20,213 nucleotides of DNA from assembly GCA_012965065.1 (NCBI GenBank), contig DTSX01000118.1:1-20213 (forward strand), in the 5' to 3' direction. The notes under the pieces are model-generated. The model saw nothing but the letters and a program-made list of their open reading frames with translations. It was not told where the DNA came from and searched no databases. The DNA comes from Gammaproteobacteria bacterium. Lineage in GTDB: Bacteria; Pseudomonadota; Gammaproteobacteria; Steroidobacterales; UBA11654. Positions within the stretch are counted from its first letter, which is position 1. Each line of letters starts with the position of its first letter. This document shows positions 7,935-13,801 of this stretch, one piece after another. The position numbers and the translations under genes were made by a program.

Positions 7935-7940
7935 ATTATA
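7935..7940 (-). promoter_or_regulatory. -10 box of tRNA-Arg/murF promoter
   Basis: A perfect TATAAT on the minus strand ends 8 nt before the tRNA 5' end. The -35 position, 17 nt further up, has only a weak match (ATTAAG). It lies within the 53-nt gap to the divergent glycosylase gene. Confidence 0.6.
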
Positions 7941-7979
7941 ACACTAATCTTTCTTGGCTTAATTTGGTATCTTTTAAGC

Positions 7980-8594
7980 ATGAGCAAAGACGTACACCTA
8001 CATCTAATCGAAGTAAGCAAAAAACATTGTAAACCTCTGCAAAAACTACTCCAGAACAATGGCGTTCTTGAAATCAATGTCCCCAAGAACCTGCCTCTGT
8101 TTGATTGTTTAGCTCAAACTGTGATTGAGCAACAACTTGCCTATGCAGCCGCTGAAACCATTTGGAAACGACTGAACAAGGCAGCCACCTCGGCCAATCA
8201 AACACTATTTCTGTTCTGCAACCAAAATAACCGAGCAACCCTTAAAAAGATCGGCTTGTCGGGAAATAAAATCAAAGCAATCTTGGGTGCCAGATCGGCA
8301 ATAGAAAATGGTGACCTTAATGCTGAAAATTTATCAGTTATGAACTACGAGAAACTGCATCAAACTATTACTTCCCTCTGGGGATTTGGTAATTGGTCTG
8401 TGGACATGATTGCCATATTTTATTACGGGATGACCAACGTCTGGTCTGCTCAAGATCTGATATTAAATCGAGGAATTAAATCACTCTGTGAAAAAAGTGA
8501 CTTGAGTCCAGAGAGTCTCTTGGAGTTGGTTGACCCTTATCAGTCCTATTTGGCACTGCATATTTGGCGAAGCAAAGATGCTAAATTCGACTGA
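7980..8594 (+). CDS. HhH-GPD DNA glycosylase, AlkA-like (3-methyladenine DNA glycosylase II type)
   Basis: The open frame reaches back to 7839, but its first part is an antisense reading of tRNA-Arg. The real start is the ATG at 7980, giving 204 aa beginning MSKDVHLHLIEVSKK. IEQQLAYAAAETIWKRL is the glycosylase helix that precedes the fold. The helix-hairpin-helix and catalytic loop read LWGFGNWSVDMIAIFYYG and then VWSAQDLILNRG, where the Asp of QDL aligns with the catalytic Asp of the HhH-GPD superfamily. Family role: base-excision removal of alkylated purines from DNA in the cytoplasm. It lacks the AlkA N-terminal domain, like short bacterial AlkA proteins. It is convergent with fabB, overlapping it by 14 nt at the 3' ends. 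The Shine-Dalgarno is weak. Confidence 0.87.
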   Translation: MSKDVHLHLIEVSKKHCKPLQKLLQNNGVLEINVPKNLPLFDCLAQTVIEQQLAYAAAETIWKRLNKAATSANQTLFLFCNQNNRATLKKIGLSGNKIKAILGARSAIENGDLNAENLSVMNYEKLHQTITSLWGFGNWSVDMIAIFYYGMTNVWSAQDLILNRGIKSLCEKSDLSPESLLELVDPYQSYLALHIWRSKDAKFD

Positions 8595-9783
8595 ATACTA
8601 AAGACGCATTGGCACCACCAAATCCAAAACTGTTGGACATGACAATATTCAAGCCTGCGCTTTCCTGCGTAGTTAAAACAATAGGCAAGCCTTCCGCAGC
8701 CGGGTCTAAGTTTTCTATGTTTGCAGAAGCTGCAAGAAAATCAGACTCCAACATTAACAGTGAAAAAATAGCTTCATGAACCCCCGCTACTCCCAAGGAA
8801 TGTCCCGTCAGTGACTTGGTAGAACTAATTTTTGGGATGTTTTCACCAAACACCTGCTTTATGGCTTCTAGTTCTTTTGTATCCCCTACTCGGGTGCTAG
8901 TACCATGAGTGTTTATATAATCTATAGAATCGCAATTCTGCATTGCCTGATGCATACATCGAACTGCTCCTTCGCCGGAGGGTTGAACCATGTCGTATCC
9001 ATCAGATGTTGCCCCATAACCGGTCAGTTCTGCATAAATATGGGCGCCACGGGCAACCGCATGATTGTATTCTTCCATCACCACAACACCACCCCCGCCT
9101 GAAATCACAAACCCATCTCGATCCACATCAAACGGTCTTGATGCAAATTCGGGCGTATCATTAAAATGGGTTGAAAGGGCTTTCATCCCATCAAAGAAAG
9201 ATGTTAACACCCAATGCAGCTCGTCGCCGCCGCCGGCAAAAACAATATCCTGCTTATCATATTGAATCAGTTCAGCTGCATTACCTATACAATGTGCGCT
9301 GGTTGCACATGCTGAACTGAGTGTGTAGGACACCCCTTTGATTTTAAAGGCTGTTGATAAACAACCTGAATTGCTACTTGCCATTGATCTTGTTACCAAA
9401 AAGGGGCTAACCTTGCCTTTTTCCCTGAGTGAATCAGCACCAAAAGTTATGTTTTCAGGAGAACCACCACCGGTGCCCATAATCAAGCCAGTCCTTGTGT
9501 TACTGACAAGGTTTTCTTCCAACCCAGAATCTTCAATCGCTTCTTGCATTGCCAAATAGTTATAACTTGTGCCATCACCCATAAAGCGTTTTAACTTTCT
9601 GTCAACATGCTCATCGAGATTGATGTCTATGGATCCAGCGACTTGACTGCGAAGCCCCATATCAGCAAACTGTTGCGAAAAAGTAATGCCAGAATCACCT
9701 TGTTTTAATGATTCTTGGACTTGTTCTTTATTTAAACCAATCGAGGAAAGAATTCCCATTCCCGTCACAACAACTCTTCTCAT
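8581..9783 (-). CDS. fabB: 3-oxoacyl-ACP synthase I FabB
   Basis: The 400-aa condensing enzyme begins MRRVVVTGMGILSSIG. The Cys-His-His active site is present: Cys159 in SSACATSAHCIG, His293 in NTHGTSTRVGD and His328 in SLTGHSLGVAG. Lys323 in STKSLTGHS and the C-terminal SNSFGFGGANASLVF are also conserved. FabB elongates acyl-ACP chains by condensation with malonyl-ACP and, in proteobacteria, is needed to extend the cis-3-decenoyl-ACP made by FabA. Its ATG shares one base with the fabA stop codon (TAATG), so the two are translationally coupled and form the anaerobic unsaturated fatty acid module. Confidence 0.97.
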   Translation of the reverse strand: MRRVVVTGMGILSSIGLNKEQVQESLKQGDSGITFSQQFADMGLRSQVAGSIDINLDEHVDRKLKRFMGDGTSYNYLAMQEAIEDSGLEENLVSNTRTGLIMGTGGGSPENITFGADSLREKGKVSPFLVTRSMASSNSGCLSTAFKIKGVSYTLSSACATSAHCIGNAAELIQYDKQDIVFAGGGDELHWVLTSFFDGMKALSTHFNDTPEFASRPFDVDRDGFVISGGGGVVVMEEYNHAVARGAHIYAELTGYGATSDGYDMVQPSGEGAVRCMHQAMQNCDSIDYINTHGTSTRVGDTKELEAIKQVFGENIPKISSTKSLTGHSLGVAGVHEAIFSLLMLESDFLAASANIENLDPAAEGLPIVLTTQESAGLNIVMSNSFGFGGANASLVFSRI

Positions 9784-10301
9784 TAGTTTGCCTCTGATAG
9801 ATTCTGAAATAAACCAACACGCAAATCCTGACCGCTGTATATGATCCTGTCATCTGCCTGCATCGTAGCATCGGCTATTCCCATTATAAGTTTAGATTTA
9901 ATGATTCTTTTAATGTGTAAATGATAGATTAATAATTTTGTTTCTCGAGTAACCTGTCCGGTGAATTTGATCTTACCGCCGCCCAATGCCCTGCCTCGAC
10001 CTTCACCTCCTATCCAACCAAGAAAAAAGCCTATCAATTGCCACATGGCATCAACACCCAAAGACCCTGGCATGACTGGGTCAGCATAAAAATGGCAGTC
10101 AAAAAACCAAGCGTCTTTTTTAACATCCAATTCCGCTATAATCTCGCCTTTCCCATAATTGCCACCGCTTTCACTGATGTGCGTGATCCGATCAAACATC
10201 AACATTGGCGGCAACGGTAACTGTGCATTGCCAGAACCAAACAGCATCCCTTTAGCACAAGTCATGAGTTCTTCAAGATTATATTTATTTTTCCTTTTCA
10301 T
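9783..10301 (-). CDS. fabA: 3-hydroxydecanoyl-ACP dehydratase/isomerase FabA
   Basis: Starting at the ATG at 10301 the protein is 172 aa, exactly the length of E. coli FabA, and places His70 (FDCHFYADPVMPG) and Asp84 (LGVDAMWQL) at the E. coli numbers. A TTG at 10310 would add three residues and has poorer support. Other family blocks are WIGGEGRGRALGGGKIKFTGQV and IMGIADATMQADDR. FabA is a homodimeric hot-dog-fold enzyme that dehydrates 3-hydroxydecanoyl-ACP and isomerises trans-2 to cis-3-decenoyl-ACP, committing it to unsaturated fatty acids. It overlaps fabB by 1 nt. Only about 45 nt separate it from the preceding phosphatase-like gene, and no FabR/FadR-like site was recognised there. Confidence 0.97.
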   Translation of the reverse strand: MKRKNKYNLEELMTCAKGMLFGSGNAQLPLPPMLMFDRITHISESGGNYGKGEIIAELDVKKDAWFFDCHFYADPVMPGSLGVDAMWQLIGFFLGWIGGEGRGRALGGGKIKFTGQVTRETKLLIYHLHIKRIIKSKLIMGIADATMQADDRIIYSGQDLRVGLFQNLSEAN

Positions 10302-10346
10302 CGATTCCAATTCTACCAGAATGAAGATATTAGTATGGTAAGAAGG

Positions 10347-10919
10347 TTAGACTCCATATTTCAATTGCAAGGTTTTAACCTTCCCAAACCAAGGGACGCT
10401 AACAATAAAAATCTTATTGTTCCCAGCTAAGGTAATTGGTTCAATTTTTTTACTGCCTTGCAATTCAACAACCAGTTTTGGAAGGGCATCTGGATGAGTC
10501 ACTATCAGTACTATTTTTCCCTTGTGTTTATCCATTACTGTCTTGATCAAACCTTTAACATTGGTGACGTCAATCACATTGATCGGCAAGCTTAAACTTT
10601 TTGAAACGGGTTCCGCTGTTTCTTGGGTGGCTCTTAGTTGTGTCGCATAAATCGCATCAACGCCGGTAACAACATCAATGGATTCAAGTATTTCTTGGAG
10701 TGAGTTTGCTCTTTCAAATCCGAGTTGATTTAAACCGGGATTGACCCCGGCACTTGAATCGATGTCTGCGTGTGTTGTTAAAATAACAGTGGTGGTGCTT
10801 TGAGATTCAAAAAACCATGAAAGCAGTGTTGCAAAAGCAATGAAAACCAATGCGGCAATTACACGCCTGATACGTCGTTTCTTTCTTTTGGTTTTATACT
10901 CTTCGGTTCTATCAATCAT
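10347..10919 (-). CDS. Membrane-anchored degenerate histidine phosphatase-like protein
   Basis: The 190-aa protein has a basic N-terminus (KTKRKKRRIRR) followed by one membrane helix (about 20-39), so the remainder should lie in the periplasm. The rest follows the histidine phosphatase fold: TTTVILTTHADIDSS corresponds to the usual LVRHGE block, then NPGLNQLGFERANSLQEIL, DAIYATQLRATQETAEP and VTHPDALPKL with the second His. The catalytic His is retained, but the preceding Arg of the RHG motif is Thr (THA), so phosphatase activity may be lost or altered. It overlaps the upstream membrane-protein gene by 8 nt and precedes fabA, suggesting co-expression with fatty acid synthesis. Function unknown. 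Confidence 0.8.
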   Translation of the reverse strand: MIDRTEEYKTKRKKRRIRRVIAALVFIAFATLLSWFFESQSTTTVILTTHADIDSSAGVNPGLNQLGFERANSLQEILESIDVVTGVDAIYATQLRATQETAEPVSKSLSLPINVIDVTNVKGLIKTVMDKHKGKIVLIVTHPDALPKLVVELQGSKKIEPITLAGNNKIFIVSVPWFGKVKTLQLKYGV

Positions 10920-11151
10920 CTGGATCCTTTGTTTCTATGACTGTGTATTCTGCATCAATTATTGAGTCATTAGCACCTGTTTTATTTTTTCGCTGCTTCC
11001 ATAAAACTCGAATATAAAAGATTATTGCAACCAGAAACAAAAATGTCCCTATGACAACGAACACAAAACCACCTACCATTATGGCAAGAACAAACGCCAC
11101 TAAACCAAAGACAATACTCAGTGCTCGTATTATTAATTCTAAAGGCAACAT
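10912..11151 (-). CDS. Small two-helix membrane protein, unknown function
   Basis: Starting at the ATG at 11151 the product is 79 aa. A GTG at 11166 would add five residues, but AAGGTGG just there fits better as the Shine-Dalgarno for the ATG. Two hydrophobic segments (about 7-26 and 29-49) are followed by a basic stop (WKQRKNK) and an acidic tail with IDAEYTVIE, a pattern I have a vague memory of in small conserved proteobacterial membrane proteins but cannot name. It is the first gene of the run leading to the histidine phosphatase-like gene, fabA and fabB, and is divergent from lexA. Confidence 0.72.
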   Translation of the reverse strand: MLPLELIIRALSIVFGLVAFVLAIMVGGFVFVVIGTFLFLVAIIFYIRVLWKQRKNKTGANDSIIDAEYTVIETKDPDD

Positions 11152-11257
11152 CGTCTTTCTGACCACCTTGATTGATCATTCATGAATTAAAGATACCATT
11201 CTAGCTTTTCAACGGAAATGATTCGAAAAAACTTTCCTTATTTTGTAAACTATTTTG

Positions 11258-11286
11258 TTGAATGTTCTCTATTTGTTCTCTATCAT
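11258..11286 (+). promoter_or_regulatory. lexA promoter (-35 TTGAAT, -10 TATCAT)
   Basis: TTGAAT (11258-11263) and TATCAT (11281-11286) are exactly 17 nt apart and lie 36 nt before the first lexA ATG. The putative LexA operator occupies the spacer, so a bound repressor would block polymerase. Other promoters in this AT-rich 170-nt divergent region cannot be excluded. Confidence 0.6.
11264..11278 (+). promoter_or_regulatory. Putative LexA operator, GTTC-N7-GTTC direct repeat
   Basis: GTTC (11264-11267), seven bases, then GTTC (11275-11278). The exact repeat is longer: TGTTCTCTAT occurs at 11263-11272 and again at 11274-11283, an 11-nt period or about one helical turn. GTTC-N7-GTTC is the LexA box known from alphaproteobacteria. 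No CTGT-N8-ACAG palindrome is present in this upstream region. Confidence 0.65.
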
Positions 11287-11321
11287 TGTACACACAGAAA
11301 TTAATCATAACTTAGGAAAAA

Positions 11322-11933
11322 ATGATGCTAACACCAAGTGAACAACGAACATTCAAATTTGTGCAACAATACTTTCTGAAAAATGGTTACGCCCCTACTC
11401 TGCAAGAGATTGCAAAGGGAATTGGAATAAAATCAAGAGGCGTTGTACACCGCTATCTGAGAGCACTCGAATCGTCCAATCTAATTACTATCCTATCGAA
11501 CCGTAGGCGCGGTATTTGTTTGAATCCAGACGCAGATGAGAATGCATCAATGGCACCCATTATTCCGCTGTTAGGACGCATTGCAGCAGGTCAGCCTATT
11601 GAGGCAATTGAGGGCCGGGATGAACTTAATTTAGCTGATTTCCTAATGAGCTCAGATCGGTTTGCCCTGCAAGTCACTGGGAATTCAATGATTGATGCAG
11701 GGATCCTGGATGGAGATACCGTCATCATTAGACAACAACAAACTGCAACAAACGGAGATCTTGTGGTGGCACTCATCGACGGCATTGAGGCAACTTTGAA
11801 GCGACTTAAAAAACTGCCTGATGGAATGATTTTATTGATGCCAGAAAATAAATTAATGGAACCCAAAGTGTATCCAGCTCAACGAGTTCAAATTCAGGGA
11901 GTGGTTGTTGGCCAACTCAGAAGCTATCAGTAA
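11322..11933 (+). CDS. lexA: LexA-type SOS repressor (S24 autoprotease)
   Basis: The 203-aa protein has an N-terminal winged HTH (about 5-67) and a LexA/UmuD peptidase domain. Numbered from the first of two ATGs, the cleavage site is Ala89-Gly90 (LLGRIAAGQPIEA), the nucleophile Ser122 (TGNSMIDAGILDGD) and the general base Lys160 (IEATLKRLKK). LexA represses DNA-damage genes and self-cleaves when stimulated by RecA filaments. AGGA lies 4 nt before the first ATG and 7 nt before the second (11325), which is the better start and matches the usual MLT beginning. The recognition helix KSRGVVHRYLRALE has the His-Arg seen in alphaproteobacterial LexA (SGIHRLITALE), unlike E. coli SPNAAEEHLKAL. It leads a cassette with a Y-family polymerase and an SRAP protein. 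It may be the main LexA or a second, cassette-specific one. Confidence 0.92.
   Translation: MMLTPSEQRTFKFVQQYFLKNGYAPTLQEIAKGIGIKSRGVVHRYLRALESSNLITILSNRRRGICLNPDADENASMAPIIPLLGRIAAGQPIEAIEGRDELNLADFLMSSDRFALQVTGNSMIDAGILDGDTVIIRQQQTATNGDLVVALIDGIEATLKRLKKLPDGMILLMPENKLMEPKVYPAQRVQIQGVVVGQLRSYQ
11896..11901 (+). promoter_or_regulatory. Ribosome-binding site for the polymerase gene inside lexA
   Basis: AGGGAG lies within the last codons of lexA, 6 nt before a TTG at 11908 (3 nt before another TTG at 11905) that is in frame with the polymerase. The first in-frame ATG (11959) has no Shine-Dalgarno, so a TTG start overlapping lexA is favoured. Confidence 0.5.
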
Positions 11934-13167
11934 AACAACCCAACCGTGTTGGCCCCGAATGATCGCATTGGTCGATATGAATTCATTTTTTGCCTCCATC
12001 GAGCAACTTGATCAACCAGAGTTATTTGGACGCCCCATCGCTGTCACCAATGGACATCAAGGAACGTGCATCATTACTTGTTCCTATGAAGCCAGGTATT
12101 GGGGCATCAAAACAGGTATGCGTCTCAAGCAAGCAAAAAAACTTTGCCCAGAATTAATTCAAAGACCTTCCAGACCAAAACGCTACGCAGAGATATCTAC
12201 TAGAATCATGCACGGTCTAAAAAACATTACTCCAGATGTGGAAGTGTATTCTGTTGACGAAGCTTTCCTAGATATGACACATTGCCAAAAAATAATTAAG
12301 TCGCCTGAGACAGTGGCGAAAGAGATCAAAGAATTGATCTTTGAGCTATCAGATTTATCTTGCTCCATTGGCGTCAGCGGTGATAAAACCACAGCAAAAT
12401 ATGCTGCCAAACAAAACAAGCCTGACGGCTTAACCATCATCCCTCCAGAAAAAGCGGAAGAGGCACTCCAAGCTGTTCCCGTAACTGAGCTATGCGGAAT
12501 AGCAAAGGGCATTGGTGGATTTTTGAATACTCATGGGGTCTACACTTGTGGCGATATGAAAAAAATTCCGATCAGCCTTCTGGGTCAGCGTTTTGGCAAC
12601 CCGGGTCGTCGTATTTGGTTGATGGCTCAAGGTAAAGATCCTGAAAATATTGCAACTTGTATTGCTGGGCCTAAATCCATTGGTCATGGCAAAGTCATGC
12701 CTCCCAATACTCGGGATAAGCAAACAATTTTGGTGTACCTGCAGCATATGAGTGAAAAAGTCGGTGCTCGTCTTAGGCGCCATGATCTTCAGGCATCCCG
12801 ATTTTTTATTGGCATCCGTTCCCAGTACGGATGGATTAGTAGTAAGATGCAAACCGAGTACCCAACCAATGATGGCCAGCAAATTATGCAGTTATGCCAC
12901 AATCTAATCGACCAACAATGGCACGATCAAGGAATCAGTCAAATCCAAGTCACCGCAATGAATCCAAGACAATGTAATCAGCAACTTAGTTTATTTGAAA
13001 ACAGCCAACAGGAAATATCTTGCAACAACAAAAACAGAATTATGGATGCAATCAATCAACGTTATGGTGACCTGACCATAGCTCCGGCGAACCTACTCCA
13101 CCGATCCAGTATGCCCGATGTGATTGCACCCGCGTGGCAACCGCATGGACATCGGAGAACCGTTTAG
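11908..13167 (+). CDS. dinB: Y-family translesion DNA polymerase, DinB/Pol IV type
   Basis: About 419 aa from the TTG at 11908, or 402 from the ATG at 11959. In ATG numbering the catalytic acids are Asp6 (ALVDMNSFFASIEQ) and Asp100-Glu101 (YSVDEAFLDM). CSYEARYWGIKTGMRLKQA is the Y-family fingers motif, SIGVSGDKTTAKYAAKQNKPDG the palm motif, and ELCGIAKGIGGFLNTHGVYT the thumb HhH. The C-terminal part contains QLSLF (about 342-346), a canonical beta-clamp-binding motif, and the tail PDVIAPAWQPHGHR. These enzymes copy past damaged bases with low fidelity. The segment CWPR before the ATG is unexplained unless the TTG start is used. The stop TAG overlaps the next start (TAGTG). Lying directly behind lexA, it should be SOS-induced. 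UmuC is less likely because the length and C-terminus fit DinB-like proteins. Confidence 0.9.
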   Translation: MANSEAISKTTQPCWPRMIALVDMNSFFASIEQLDQPELFGRPIAVTNGHQGTCIITCSYEARYWGIKTGMRLKQAKKLCPELIQRPSRPKRYAEISTRIMHGLKNITPDVEVYSVDEAFLDMTHCQKIIKSPETVAKEIKELIFELSDLSCSIGVSGDKTTAKYAAKQNKPDGLTIIPPEKAEEALQAVPVTELCGIAKGIGGFLNTHGVYTCGDMKKIPISLLGQRFGNPGRRIWLMAQGKDPENIATCIAGPKSIGHGKVMPPNTRDKQTILVYLQHMSEKVGARLRRHDLQASRFFIGIRSQYGWISSKMQTEYPTNDGQQIMQLCHNLIDQQWHDQGISQIQVTAMNPRQCNQQLSLFENSQQEISCNNKNRIMDAINQRYGDLTIAPANLLHRSSMPDVIAPAWQPHGHRRTV

Positions 13168-13577
13168 TGTGTGGCGGAGCAACATACATGCACAATGGCG
13201 AGTACTCTAGAGTTTACTTTCCAAATCCGAAGGCAAAATTACCGGTGCTGAATAAGAACGATGAAATATCCTTGGTATTGTGGGGCAGAAGAAAAGAACA
13301 GGCAGGCAAACTACCGATGGGTGGCTGGGCAAGACTGGATTCAATTCATGCTGGTCGCTGGGACAGGTGGTTTCCGAAACCAGTAAAAATACCGGTACTG
13401 AGTTTCATGGAGAAAGACCATGAAGGCAAAAGCCATTGGTTCGATCTGGTAAAAGGTCAATGGATACAAGGATTGATAGCCGTTGAAAAACAAGAGCAAC
13501 GATTATATGTTGTTACAATAGAGCCTGAAATGGAGCACAGCATCCACGACCGCTGGCCCAGAATTATGAGTGGGTGA
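13167..13577 (+). CDS. Compact SRAP/HMCES-family protein (abasic-site DNA crosslinking type)
   Basis: The frame can be extended to an ATG at 13134, but a GTG at 13167 overlaps the polymerase stop by one base (TAGTG) and gives a 136-aa protein starting Met-Cys-Gly. In the SRAP family (E. coli YedK, human HMCES) Cys2, exposed after Met removal, bonds covalently to abasic sites in single-stranded DNA. Other family landmarks can be traced: WGRR (39-42), GWARLDSI (53-60) at the place of NARxET, FMEK with Glu82 at the place of GFYEW, GLIAVE, VVTIEPE, and SIHDRWP with His127 at the place of IHDRMP. The usual catalytic Asn appears replaced by Trp54. Typical SRAP proteins exceed 200 aa, so this is a minimal version. 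It is third in the SOS cassette, which fits protection of abasic sites during translesion synthesis. The family assignment rests on motif reading only. Confidence 0.78.
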   Translation: MCGGATYMHNGEYSRVYFPNPKAKLPVLNKNDEISLVLWGRRKEQAGKLPMGGWARLDSIHAGRWDRWFPKPVKIPVLSFMEKDHEGKSHWFDLVKGQWIQGLIAVEKQEQRLYVVTIEPEMEHSIHDRWPRIMSG

Positions 13578-13606
13578 TACAATTGCAACGGCAACGATAA
13601 AAAATC

Positions 13607-13786
13607 ATGATGGTAGTATTTTTAGTCTTAACAATAATAATTTTTGGTTTAATCCTGCCCTATTGGGCAGGGGTTATAGCGAAACGCAAAGGCAAAAGTT
13701 TTGTGCTTTGGTGTATTCTTCAAGTGCTGTTTTTATTCCCGATTGTATTGATCGCATTCCACTCCCCTGTTGAGAAGGAAAAGTAG
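13607..13786 (+). CDS. 59-aa two-helix membrane protein at the end of the SOS cassette
   Basis: A short frame starts at ATG-ATG (13607) and ends at TAG (13784-13786). The first helix (about 3-24, VVFLVLTIIIFGLILPYWAG) is followed by a basic turn AKRKGKS (25-31), a second helix (about 33-51) and a charged tail EKEK. The pattern of hydrophobic blocks and basic turn is much more protein-like than the overlapping frame at 13570-13773. It begins 29 nt after the SRAP stop on the same strand, with only a weak Shine-Dalgarno. Function unknown. Position suggests SOS co-expression, and small SOS membrane proteins such as TisB exist, but no relation is claimed. Confidence 0.6.
   Translation: MMVVFLVLTIIIFGLILPYWAGVIAKRKGKSFVLWCILQVLFLFPIVLIAFHSPVEKEK
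13654..13671 (+). repeat. Perfect 7-bp GC-rich hairpin
   Basis: CCTGCCC and GGGCAGG are perfect complements around a TATT tetraloop. No T-run follows, so it is not a standard terminator. It lies inside the 59-aa frame, encoding its LPYWAG segment, and could pause transcription or translation or be chance. Confidence 0.4.
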
Positions 13787-13801
13787 ACTCATTTGCTGAG
13801 G

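Noticed and set aside
7839..7979. N-terminal extension of the glycosylase frame beginning MNFSGAPERIRTSDPR
   Set aside because: It is an antisense translation of the tRNA-Arg gene, a known source of spurious proteins. The ATG at 7980 starts the real protein.
11282..11297. Possible CTGT-N8-ACAG LexA palindrome around ACACAG
   Set aside because: The ACAG half is present, but the matching position has ATCA instead of CTGT, so no gammaproteobacterial LexA box is formed.
13134..13166. Eleven-residue extension of the SRAP-like frame
   Set aside because: It would bury the Cys that the family needs at position 2. The GTG at 13167 with TAGTG coupling explains the start better.
13570..13773. 67-aa frame starting at GTG 13570
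   Set aside because: Its sequence lacks protein-like structure, while the other frame over the same DNA encodes a clear two-helix membrane protein.
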